Positions 9,183-16,896 of a stretch of 46,391 nucleotides of DNA are shown piece after piece (position 1 is the stretch's first letter; each line of letters begins with the position of its first letter). This stretch comes from Limnohabitans sp. (GTDB taxonomy: Bacteria; Pseudomonadota; Gammaproteobacteria; Burkholderiales; Burkholderiaceae_C), in the NCBI RefSeq assembly GCF_017848645.1, contig NZ_JAFEIF010000059.1, forward strand, positions 1-46,391, given 5' to 3'. The position numbers and the translations under genes are program-made. The notes under the pieces were generated by a model that saw only the letters and a program-made list of their open reading frames with translations, made no database searches and was not told where the DNA came from.

Positions 9183-10075
9183 CCGTCGCCACCGCCCGTT
9201 TGCCCCTGACTGCCTGGCAGCAGTACTACGCGTTGACCAAACCGCGCGTGGTTCAGTTGATCGTTTTTTGTGCCCTGATCGGCATGGTGCTGGCCGTGCC
9301 CGGTGTGCCCAGCCTGGCTGAGCTGAAGCTGGGCCTGTGGGCTTGCATTGGCATTTGGCTGGTGGCGGGGGCGGCTGCGGCCTTCAACTGCCTGGTGGAA
9401 AAAACCATCGACGCCAAAATGAAGCGCACCGCCTGGCGGCCCACCGCCAAGGGTGAACTCAGTGACCAGCAGGCCTTGTTGTTTTCGGCCGTGCTCTGCG
9501 CCTTGGGCTCGGCGGTGCTCTATGTGCTGGTCAACCCGCTGACCATGTGGCTCACCTTTGCCACCTTTGTCGGCTACGCCATCATCTACACCGTGATCTT
9601 GAAGCCACTCACGCCACAGAACATCGTGATCGGCGGGGCCAGTGGGGCCATGCCGCCCGTGCTGGGCTGGGCAGCCATGACCGGTCAGGTCGGGCCTGAA
9701 GCCTTGATCCTGTTTTTGATCATTTTCCTGTGGACACCGCCGCACTTCTGGGCGCTGGCGCTATACCGGGTGGAGGACTACCGCAAATCGGGTTTGCCCA
9801 TGCTGCCGGTCACCCACGGCAACGAATTCACGCGCCTGCAAATCCTGCTCTACACCATTGTGTTGATGGCGTCGTGCCTCATGCCCTTTGTCTACGGCAT
9901 GAGCTCCTGGCTCTACCTGGCGGCGGCTGTGGTGCTCAGCATCGGTTTCATCGGCTACGCAGTAGCCTTGTACCGCGAATATTCGGACGAGCTGGCCCGC
10001 AAGACCTTCCGTTTTTCGCTGATCCACCTGAGCGCCTTGTTTGCCGCTTTGCTGCTCGACCACTACATTTTTTGA
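9179..10075 (+). CDS. ctaB: Protoheme IX farnesyltransferase (heme O synthase)
   Basis: CtaB (CyoE/COX10) adds a farnesyl group to heme B to make heme O. The 298-residue UbiA-superfamily protein has about nine helices. The prenyl-diphosphate-binding loop is seen as [15 protein letters not shown]; the first aspartate of the usual motif is a glutamate here, while the second is kept. The second loop, with [16 protein letters not shown], matches family members. It overlaps ctaA by four bases and is followed 10 bases later by the SCO gene. Confidence 0.96.
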   Translation: MTVATARLPLTAWQQYYALTKPRVVQLIVFCALIGMVLAVPGVPSLAELKLGLWACIGIWLVAGAAAAFNCLVEKTIDAKMKRTAWRPTAKGELSDQQALLFSAVLCALGSAVLYVLVNPLTMWLTFATFVGYAIIYTVILKPLTPQNIVIGGASGAMPPVLGWAAMTGQVGPEALILFLIIFLWTPPHFWALALYRVEDYRKSGLPMLPVTHGNEFTRLQILLYTIVLMASCLMPFVYGMSSWLYLAAAVVLSIGFIGYAVALYREYSDELARKTFRFSLIHLSALFAALLLDHYIF

Positions 10076-10085
10076 GGCCCCAGGC

Positions 10086-10694
10086 ATGTTGCAACGCAGA
10101 GTTTTAACGAGAGCGGCCCTGGCCTTGGGTTTGGCGGGGGCGGTGTGGGGCTTGAGTGGCTGCGGCGAAGACAAACCAGCCTTTCGCGGTGTGGACATCA
10201 CCGGAGCCGACTACGCGCAAGGATGGGAGCTGAGCGACCAGGACGGCCAGGTGCGCACCCTCAAGGACTTTGCGGGCAAAGCCGTGGTGGTGTTTTTCGG
10301 TTTCACCCAATGCCCCGACGTCTGCCCCACCGCCTTGCAGGAAATGGCGCAGGCCAAACAGCTCTTGGGCGCCGATGGCGACAAGCTGCAGGGCGTCTTC
10401 ATCACGGTGGATCCTGAACGCGACACCGCTGAGTTGCTCAAGGCGTATATGGCCAACTTTGGGCCGGACTTTGTGGCCTTGCGCCCCACACCAGAGCAGC
10501 TGCCCAAGGTGACCAAGGACTTCAAGATCTATTACAAAAAGGTCGAGGGCAAAACCCCCACCAGCTACACCATGGACCACTCGGCGGGCAGCTTCACCTT
10601 TGACCCGCAAGGCCGCATTCGCCTGTACAACCGCCACGCCAGTGGGGCCGAGGCGCTGGCCGCCGATGTGAAGATTTTGCTCAAAGGCAAGTGA
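10086..10694 (+). CDS. SCO1/SenC family copper chaperone (lipoprotein)
   Basis: SCO proteins deliver copper to CuA of subunit II. The 202-residue precursor begins MLQRRVLTRA and has a lipoprotein signal with lipobox LSGC, so it is predicted to be anchored in a membrane facing the periplasm. The copper-binding CPDVC lies in GFTQCPDVCPTALQ, and the partner histidine is in YTMDHSAGSF. The ATG at 10086 is preferred over an upstream in-frame start at 10041, which would spoil the lipoprotein signal. It closes the oxidase assembly set. Confidence 0.93.
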   Translation: MLQRRVLTRAALALGLAGAVWGLSGCGEDKPAFRGVDITGADYAQGWELSDQDGQVRTLKDFAGKAVVVFFGFTQCPDVCPTALQEMAQAKQLLGADGDKLQGVFITVDPERDTAELLKAYMANFGPDFVALRPTPEQLPKVTKDFKIYYKKVEGKTPTSYTMDHSAGSFTFDPQGRIRLYNRHASGAEALAADVKILLKGK

Positions 10695-10750
10695 GCCCGA
10701 GCCGCAGGGCCCAGGGCTGAACACGCCGCTTCAGGGCCCGATTCAGGGTA

Positions 10751-11740
10751 TCAATTCACTTCGATCTTCTGGCTGCGGATGATGTCGCCCAGCGCTTTCG
10801 TGTCGGACTCAATCCGGTTGCGCAAGCCCTCAGGCGAGGAACCCACGACTTGCCAGCCTTGCTGGAACAAACGGGCACGCATCTCGGGCGCACGCACGAT
10901 GTCACTGACCATGGCCGACAACTTGCTGGCCACAGCCGCTGGCATCGAGGCGGGTGCAGCCACCGCATTCCAGATTTCCAGCTGGTAATCCTTCACCCCG
11001 ATCTCACTCAGGCTGGGTACTTCAGCGGCCACGGGGCTGCGCCCGGTGCTCGAAGCCCCAATGGCCCGCAGTTTGCCGCCGCGCACTTGGGCGGCCGCCA
11101 TGGCCGGTGGCAGCAAAGCCAGTTGCACCTGACCACCCAGCATGGCGGTGATGATTTGCGGGTTGCCAGGGTAGGGCACATGCACGGGCGCAATACCGGC
11201 TTTGGTTTTGAGCAGTTCCATGCCCAGGTGCGCCACGGTGCCCACGCCTGGCGAGGCATAACTGAGCTTGTCACCCGCTTTTTGGGTTTGGCTCAGCCAC
11301 TCGGCTGCGCTTTGACCAGGTGCATTGACTGGGACAGTCAGAACCAGGGGCGCTTTACCGATCAGGCTGATGGGTGCCAGGTCCTTGAGCGGGTCATAAG
11401 GCACCTTGGGGTTCAGGATGCGGGCAATGGTCATGTTGCCGTTGATCATTAGGCCCAGGGTGTGACCGTCGGTGGACTTGGCCACGAAGTCAGCCGCGAT
11501 GTTGCCGCCGGCACCCACTTTGTTCTCGACGATCACGTTATGACCCAAGGCTTTGGCCAGCGGTTCTGCCAAAGCGCGGGCCGTCAGGTCGGGGCTGGAG
11601 CCGGCCGGGAAGCCGACCACCAGACGCACGGTTTGGGTGGGCCAAGCGGGGCTGGCCGCCTGAGACCAGGCCAAGGGCGTGGCCAGGCCGCAGAGCAAAG
11701 CCAATGCCAAACGGCGGGGGAGGGGGTGTTTCATGGGCAT
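10751..11740 (-). CDS. Bug-family tripartite tricarboxylate transporter binding protein (orphan)
   Basis: Bug proteins are periplasmic solute receptors, mostly for carboxylates and other small acids, that feed TctAB-type carriers. The 329-residue precursor has a signal peptide ending TPLAWSQA. The mature N-terminus follows the family pattern: WPTQTVRLVVGFPAGSSPD, then NVIVENKVGAGGNIAADFVA. No transporter subunits are next to it, so it is an orphan receptor that may use the TctAB encoded at 30.3 kb or one elsewhere. The ligand cannot be told. Starts at 11740 and 11734 are both ATG. It converges on the SCO gene. Confidence 0.92.
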   Translation of the reverse strand: MPMKHPLPRRLALALLCGLATPLAWSQAASPAWPTQTVRLVVGFPAGSSPDLTARALAEPLAKALGHNVIVENKVGAGGNIAADFVAKSTDGHTLGLMINGNMTIARILNPKVPYDPLKDLAPISLIGKAPLVLTVPVNAPGQSAAEWLSQTQKAGDKLSYASPGVGTVAHLGMELLKTKAGIAPVHVPYPGNPQIITAMLGGQVQLALLPPAMAAAQVRGGKLRAIGASSTGRSPVAAEVPSLSEIGVKDYQLEIWNAVAAPASMPAAVASKLSAMVSDIVRAPEMRARLFQQGWQVVGSSPEGLRNRIESDTKALGDIIRSQKIEVN

Positions 11741-11892
11741 GTCCAGACAAATGAGGGGAAGTCAGAGCTGCCTCGATCTTAAAAGATCCTTGATCAATGC
11801 GTCTCAGCGTCAGGCCTACCCTGATTGGGTACTGGGAAAACCATCATGAATCTGTAAAATGTGATGAAGTTGAGCAAAAGGAGCGCGAAAAA

Positions 11893-13128
11893 ATGATCAA
11901 GTTCACCAGTTTCACACTGGCCATGAGCCTGGCCCTGACGGGATGGGCCAGCGCCCAGACGAACGACAAGAACTACGTCATCCGCTTCAAGGAATCGGCC
12001 ATGACCCCCGTCAAGCCCGGCTCGGTGCGTGATGAGCGCATTGGCGCTGACCCGGTGGGCTGGGCCTACGTGGGCGAGCGTGTGGTGGGCCACATCCAGG
12101 CGCTCGAGCGCAAGCACCGCGTCAAAGCCTACACGGCTTTTGGCCAGGTATTCAAAGGCATGTCGGCCCGCTTGACGCCCGCCCAACACGAAGCCTTGCG
12201 ACGCGACCCCTCAGTCGACCTGATCGAAGAAGATCAAACTTATTCGCTGGGCCGGCCCTCTTCGGGTGGCTCGACCACCGTCACGACCCAGTCCACCCCC
12301 TGGGGCATCAGCAAAACTGGGGCGACCCAAAGCTACACCTTGGCGGGCAATGGTTCGGGCACGGTCACGGGCGTGCGCACTTATGTGATCGACACCGGCG
12401 TGGACATGAAAAGCGCCGATCTGAACCGCCCCTTGCACGTCAACTTCATTGCTGACCGTAAAAACACCGATTGCAACGGCCACGGCACCCATGTGGCCGG
12501 CACCATGGCCGCTTATGACAACACGGCCGCCGTGGTGGGCATGGCCCCTGGTGCGCCGGTTTATGGTGTGAAGGTGCTGGACTGCAATGGTTCGGGCACC
12601 ACCACCTCGGTCATTAAAGGCGTGGACTGGGTGGCCGCGAACGCCCTCTTGCCCGCTGTGGCCAACATGAGCTTGGGCGGCGGTGCCAGCCAATTGCTGG
12701 ATGACGCGGTGCGTGCCGCTGCCGCGCGAGGCATCGTGTTTGCCATCGCCGCTGGCAACTCGTCGGCCAGCGCCTGCACCGCTTCGCCTGCCCGCATTGG
12801 CGGCGTGGGCACGCCCGGCGTGCTGGTCACCGCTGCAACCGATGTGAACGACCTGGAAGCCTCTTTCAGCAACTACGGCAGCTGCGTAGACATCTGGGCG
12901 CCTGGCGTGGCCGTTCCTTCGCTCAAACTCGGCGGTGGTGTGATCAGCCTGTCGGGCACCTCGATGGCCAGCCCTCACGTGGCTGGAGCCGCAGCCCTGT
13001 ACTGGGCCCGCAACCCCAGCGCCACCCATGGCACCGTGAGCAGCTACTTGCGTCAAATGGCCCAGCCCACGGGCACCAGCAGCAAAGATGGTCGTGCCAT
13101 CTACCGCTTGCTGGCCAACATCCCCTAA
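11893..13128 (+). CDS. Secreted S8 family serine peptidase (proteinase K-like subtilase)
   Basis: The 411-residue precursor has a signal peptide (cleavage near GWASAQ), an inhibitor I9-type propeptide (NYVIRFKESAM to IEEDQTYSL, about residues 25-118) and a peptidase domain. The catalytic triad is intact: Asp167 in YVIDTGVD, His197 in NGHGTHVAG and Ser357 in SGTSMASPHVAG; the oxyanion asparagine is in AAGNSS. Several cysteines suggest disulfides in the exported enzyme, as in proteinase K. The ATG at 11893 is chosen because AAAGGAG lies 9 bases upstream and the signal peptide starts there. The enzyme likely degrades extracellular protein. It is a single-gene unit ending at a strong terminator. 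Confidence 0.92.
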   Translation: MIKFTSFTLAMSLALTGWASAQTNDKNYVIRFKESAMTPVKPGSVRDERIGADPVGWAYVGERVVGHIQALERKHRVKAYTAFGQVFKGMSARLTPAQHEALRRDPSVDLIEEDQTYSLGRPSSGGSTTVTTQSTPWGISKTGATQSYTLAGNGSGTVTGVRTYVIDTGVDMKSADLNRPLHVNFIADRKNTDCNGHGTHVAGTMAAYDNTAAVVGMAPGAPVYGVKVLDCNGSGTTTSVIKGVDWVAANALLPAVANMSLGGGASQLLDDAVRAAAARGIVFAIAAGNSSASACTASPARIGGVGTPGVLVTAATDVNDLEASFSNYGSCVDIWAPGVAVPSLKLGGGVISLSGTSMASPHVAGAAALYWARNPSATHGTVSSYLRQMAQPTGTSSKDGRAIYRLLANIP

Positions 13129-13147
13129 AGCTTGTAGTGGCTTGAAG

Positions 13148-13189
13148 CCCCCAAGAAAAAACCCGCCTAGGCGGATTTTTTCTTGGGGG
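13148..13189. terminator. Long bidirectional terminator between subtilase and rpoH
   Basis: A 42-base near-perfect palindrome has CCCCCAAG and CTTGGGGG outer arms, inner A6 and T6 runs, and a CCGCCTAGGCGG core, with one C/A mismatch. It serves the convergent subtilase and rpoH genes from both sides. Confidence 0.9.
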
Positions 13190-13203
13190 TGTGTGGTTCA
13201 GCC

Positions 13204-14136
13204 TCAAGCGAACTCGACCAGCGCCTTTTTCATCTTCTTCATGGCTGCGACTTCGATTTGGCGGATGCGTTCAGCGCTCACGCCGTATTCGTCGGCCAGG
13301 TCGTGCAGCGTCATGCCGCCCGAGCCGTTGTCGTTGACCTTGAGCCAGCGCTCTTCCACGATGCGGCGGCTGCGGTCGTCCAGCACGCTCAAAGCAGTCG
13401 CCAAGCCATCGCTGGCCATCACATCGCGCTGGTGCGCTTCGATCATCGCGGTGGGCTCGTGGTTCACATCGGCCAGGTAGGCAATGGGGCCAAAGGCCTG
13501 CTCACCGTCGTCCGAGGGGGCCGGGTCCAGCAGCACATCGCCGCCGGACATGCGCATTTCCATCTCCCGCACTTCCTCGCGCTTGACGTTCAGGCTGTTC
13601 GCCATCGCGTCGACCTGGTCGGGCGTCAGGGTGTCGCGGTGTGTGCCTTCGTCGGCATCGGACTTGTAGCCCTGCTTCATCGAGCGCAGGTTGAAAAACA
13701 GCTTGCGCTGGGCCTTGGTGGTGGCCACCTTGACCATGCGCCAGTTTTTCAGAATGTACTCGTGGATTTCGGCCTTGATCCAGTGCAGCGCGTAGCTCAC
13801 CAGACGCACGCCTTGGTCGGGGTCGAAGCGTTTGACCGCCTTCATCAGGCCCACATTGCCTTCCTGGATCAGGTCGCCGTGCGGCAGGCCATAGCCCAAG
13901 TATTGGCGCGACACGGAAACCACCAGACGCAGGTGCGAGAGCACCAGCTTGCGGGCGGCTTCGAGGTCGTCGTTGGCTTTGAGTTGGCGGGCGGCCTCTT
14001 GCTCCTCCTCGAGGGTGAGCATGGGCATGCGGTTGACCGCAGAGATGTAGGCGTCCAGATGGCCGAGCGAGGGCACGACCGCCCAGGGGTTGCTCAGCGC
14101 GATGGCTGTGGCGGGGGAACCAGTTTGAATGTTCAT
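13204..14136 (-). CDS. rpoH: RNA polymerase heat-shock sigma factor (sigma-32)
   Basis: The 310-residue protein directs RNA polymerase to heat-shock promoters. Region 2 appears as GNVGLMKAVKRFDPDQGVR, and the RpoH box QRKLFFNLR, which separates sigma-32 from other sigma-70 members, is present. Region 4 with the helix-turn-helix (YGVSAERIRQIE) ends the protein. The ATG at 14136 is chosen because AAAGGAG lies just upstream; a longer frame to 14172 would run into the operator. A perfect CIRCE palindrome overlaps the promoter, so HrcA repression is predicted. Upstream on the same strand is ftsY. Confidence 0.96.
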   Translation of the reverse strand: MNIQTGSPATAIALSNPWAVVPSLGHLDAYISAVNRMPMLTLEEEQEAARQLKANDDLEAARKLVLSHLRLVVSVSRQYLGYGLPHGDLIQEGNVGLMKAVKRFDPDQGVRLVSYALHWIKAEIHEYILKNWRMVKVATTKAQRKLFFNLRSMKQGYKSDADEGTHRDTLTPDQVDAMANSLNVKREEVREMEMRMSGGDVLLDPAPSDDGEQAFGPIAYLADVNHEPTAMIEAHQRDVMASDGLATALSVLDDRSRRIVEERWLKVNDNGSGGMTLHDLADEYGVSAERIRQIEVAAMKKMKKALVEFA

Positions 14137-14162
14137 ACCAGAACTCCTTTCAGAATACCCCA

Positions 14163-14192
14163 ATATTAGCACTCTCTGGTGAGGAGTGCTAA
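14163..14192 (-). promoter_or_regulatory. CIRCE operator (HrcA site) overlapping the rpoH promoter
   Basis: TTAGCACTC (14166-14174), a 9-base spacer and GAGTGCTAA (14184-14192) match the CIRCE consensus exactly in arms and spacing. On the minus strand a TAATAT -10-like box (14163-14168) overlaps the arm nearest the gene, and a TAGCAC hexamer 17 bases further upstream is a possible -35, so the operator covers the core promoter. The operator ends 29 bases before the rpoH ATG. HrcA is the known repressor of CIRCE-bearing chaperone genes. Confidence 0.9.
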
Positions 14193-14292
14193 AGGACGGC
14201 CTCGGGGTGCCAACAGTCCTCGGGTTTTCCCTGATTTTGCAGGCGACGCATGGCCATGTCTGTGCGCTGGGGTACAGCGCAGGCCGGGGTGA

Positions 14293-15384
14293 TCAGCTCA
14301 GCAAGGCTTGGGCAAACTCGCGGGCGTTGAAGGTTTCCAGGTCTTCCAGCTTCTCGCCCACGCCAATGAAATAAACCGGAATCGGCTTTTCGCGGGCAAT
14401 GGCGCACAGCACCCCGCCCTTGGCGGTGCCGTCCAGCTTGGTCACGATCAGGCCCGTCAGGCCCAGCGTGTCGTCAAAGGCTTTGACCTGGGCCAGGGCG
14501 TTTTGACCGGTGTTGCCATCGATCACCAGCAGCACCTCGTGCGGGGCGGTGCCATCGGCCTTTTGCACCACGCGCTTGATCTTTTTCAGCTCTTCCATCA
14601 GGTGCAGCTGCGTCGGTAGGCGACCGGCGGTGTCCACCAGCACCACATCACGCCCCCGGGCGCGGCCAGCGCTTACCGCGTCAAAGCTCACTGCTGCCGG
14701 ATCGCCGCCTTGCTGGCTGATGATCTCCACCGTGTTGCGGGTGGCCCAAACCGCCAACTGCTCCTTGGCCGCAGCGCGGAAGGTGTCGGCCGCGGCCAGC
14801 AGCACACTCAGGCCTTCGTCTGCCAAATGTTTGGTCAGTTTGCCAATCGAGGTGGTTTTGCCCGCGCCGTTGACGCCGGCCACCATGATCACGGTGGGGT
14901 GGTGGTCGCCAATGGTCAGCGGTTTTTGCAGGGGCGTCAGCAGGTCGGTGATGGCATCGGCCAGCAGGGTTTTGACTTGTGAAGGGTCGGTGGCCTTGCT
15001 GTCTTTGACGCGGCGTTTGAGGTCTTGCAGCAAATGCTCGGTGGCTTTGACCCCGGTGTCGGCCACCAAGAGTGCCGTTTCCAGCTCTTCATAGAGTTCG
15101 TCGTCGATGCGCGTGCCGGTGAAGACGGTGGTGATGCTGGAGCCGGTCTTGCGCAGGCCCGCTTTGAGACGGTCCAGCCAGCCTTGGCGTGCGGCGGGGG
15201 CGGCAGGTGTTGCCTCTGCCGCGCTCGGTGTGGACGCTGTGGGGGGGCTGGCTGGCGCGGTGGCTTTGCCGGTCACAGGCGAAGAAACAGTGGGGGAAGC
15301 AGCGGGCGAAACAGCGGGTGAAGCAGCCGCTGGAGCCGATGGGACCTCAGCAGGTGGGGATTTTTTTTTGAAGAAACTGAACAT
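14293..15384 (-). CDS. ftsY: Signal recognition particle receptor FtsY
   Basis: FtsY is the membrane-associated SRP GTPase that docks ribosomes making inner-membrane proteins. The 363-residue product has a short MFSFFKKK basic start, an acidic-free low-complexity linker rich in Pro, Ala, Ser and Thr (about residues 10-70), and then the NG domain. GTPase motifs are clear: GVNGAGKTTSIGKL, DTAGRLPTQ and TKLDGTAKGG. The ATG at 15384 is chosen over longer frames because the family begins just before the linker. It lies 28 bases from the divergent M16 gene and upstream of rpoH, with no ftsE or ftsX between. Confidence 0.95.
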   Translation of the reverse strand: MFSFFKKKSPPAEVPSAPAAASPAVSPAASPTVSSPVTGKATAPASPPTASTPSAAEATPAAPAARQGWLDRLKAGLRKTGSSITTVFTGTRIDDELYEELETALLVADTGVKATEHLLQDLKRRVKDSKATDPSQVKTLLADAITDLLTPLQKPLTIGDHHPTVIMVAGVNGAGKTTSIGKLTKHLADEGLSVLLAAADTFRAAAKEQLAVWATRNTVEIISQQGGDPAAVSFDAVSAGRARGRDVVLVDTAGRLPTQLHLMEELKKIKRVVQKADGTAPHEVLLVIDGNTGQNALAQVKAFDDTLGLTGLIVTKLDGTAKGGVLCAIAREKPIPVYFIGVGEKLEDLETFNAREFAQALLS

Positions 15385-15412
15385 GGCGTGGATTTCAAGG
15401 ATCATGCATTCT

Positions 15413-16888
15413 ATGAAACCAAACTTTCTCTTGGGACTCTCGCTGGCAACAGCCCTGCTGGCCAGCAGCTTCAGCGCCACGGCTCAGGCCCCGCAGGCCC
15501 CGCAGGCCCCGCAGGCCCCGCAGGGCCAAGCCAGCGCCCAAACCACAGGCCAGGCCCCAGCGGCCAGCGTGGCCCAGGTGCACACCTTCACCTTGTCCAA
15601 CGGCATGGCGCTTTGGGTCAAACCCGACCGGCGCGCCCCCACGGCGGTGCACATGGTGTGGTTGCGTGTGGGCTCCATGGACGAGGTGGATGGCACCAGC
15701 GGTGTGGCCCATGTGCTCGAGCACATGCTGTTCAAAGGTACGCCCACCTTGGCTGTAGGGGAGTTTTCCAGGCGCGTGGCCGCTTTGGGCGGGCGCGAAA
15801 ACGCCTTCACCGCCAAGGATTACACCGGCTATTACCAGCAGATTCCGTCGAACCAACTCGAAGCCGTGATGCGTCTGGAGTCGGACCGCTTTGCCAACAA
15901 CCAGTGGCCCGATGCCGAATTTGCCAAAGAGCTGGAGGTGGTGAAAGAAGAGCGCCGCCTGCGCACCGACGACAACCCCCGCGCCCAGTTGCACGAAATG
16001 CTCTCGGCCACGGCCTTGTCGGCTTCGCCCTACCGTCGCCCCATCGTCGGCTGGATGAGCGATCTGGAGGCCATGACGGCGCAAGACGCCCGCGATTTTT
16101 ACCGCAAGTGGTACACCCCGGCCAACGCGGTGGTGGTGGTGGCGGGCGATGTGGACCCGCTGCAAGTCAAGGCACTGGCTGACCAGTATTACGGCGTCAT
16201 CCCGACCCGAGCTGTGCCCGAGCGGAAGCCACGAGAAGAGCCCGCGCAGCAAGGCCTGCGTCGCTTCGAATTCAAAGCCCCGGCTGAGCAGTCGTATGTG
16301 GCCTTGGCCTTCAAGGTGCCGCGCTTGGCGAGCCTCGCGGCCTCGCCTGAGCACGACGATGCTCTGGCCCTGACGGTGCTGGCGGCTGTGCTCGATGGCT
16401 ACAGCGGCGCGCGTCTGGACCGCGCCCTGACCCAAGGTGAAAACCGCCTGGCCGACAGCGTGGGTGCCTACAACGGCCTCATGGGACGTGGGCCACAGTT
16501 CTTTTATCTGGAAGGCGTGCCCGCCAAAGGCCAAACGCCCCAAGCGCTGGAAGCGGCTTTGCGGGCCCAGGTGCAGCGGGTGGCCACCGAGGGCGTGAAC
16601 GAGGCCGAGCTGCAGCGCGTCAAAACCCAATGGGTGGCCAGCGAAATTTACAAGCTCGACTCGGTCTTCAACCAAGCGCGTGAGTTGGGCGTCGCCTGGA
16701 CGCTGGGCTTGCCGCCGGACTACGGGGCGCAATTGATTGCCCGGTTGCGGCAGGTCACGCCCGCCCAGGTGCAGGCCGTGGCGCAAAAGTATTTTGGTGA
16801 CGACAGCCTCACCGTGGCCACCTTGCTGCCCCAGCCTTTGTCGGGCCAGCCCCGGGCGCGTCGCGCCCTGCCCGGTGCCCGCCATTGA
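15413..16888 (+). CDS. M16 family zinc metallopeptidase, catalytic-type subunit
   Basis: The 491-residue precursor has a signal peptide (cleavage near SATAQA) and a short Ala-Pro-Gln repeat linker, followed by two M16 domains. The inverted zinc motif is complete: His100-V-L-Glu103-His104, with the distal glutamate in LEVVKEERRLRTD. The second-domain Arg/Tyr pair typical of complete M16B enzymes is not recognisable here; the matching region reads GENRLADSVGAYNG. It is followed at once by a second M16 gene with the opposite pattern, suggesting a heterodimer acting on peptides in the periplasm. The ATG at 15413 fits the signal peptide; 15404 is also possible. Confidence 0.92.
   Translation: MKPNFLLGLSLATALLASSFSATAQAPQAPQAPQAPQGQASAQTTGQAPAASVAQVHTFTLSNGMALWVKPDRRAPTAVHMVWLRVGSMDEVDGTSGVAHVLEHMLFKGTPTLAVGEFSRRVAALGGRENAFTAKDYTGYYQQIPSNQLEAVMRLESDRFANNQWPDAEFAKELEVVKEERRLRTDDNPRAQLHEMLSATALSASPYRRPIVGWMSDLEAMTAQDARDFYRKWYTPANAVVVVAGDVDPLQVKALADQYYGVIPTRAVPERKPREEPAQQGLRRFEFKAPAEQSYVALAFKVPRLASLAASPEHDDALALTVLAAVLDGYSGARLDRALTQGENRLADSVGAYNGLMGRGPQFFYLEGVPAKGQTPQALEAALRAQVQRVATEGVNEAELQRVKTQWVASEIYKLDSVFNQARELGVAWTLGLPPDYGAQLIARLRQVTPAQVQAVAQKYFGDDSLTVATLLPQPLSGQPRARRALPGARH
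15488..15523 (+). repeat. Four tandem 9-bp repeats encoding Ala-Pro-Gln units
   Basis: The unit GCCCCGCAG is repeated four times without change at 15488-15496, 15497-15505, 15506-15514 and 15515-15523. It encodes the flexible linker after the signal peptide of the M16 protein. Each gain or loss of a unit keeps the frame. Confidence 0.95.
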
Positions 16889-16896
16889 AGCGCTTC

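Noticed and set aside
15107..15412. Upstream extension of the first M16 gene into ftsY
   Set aside because: It is a shadow of ftsY in the opposite strand; the signal peptide starts at 15413.
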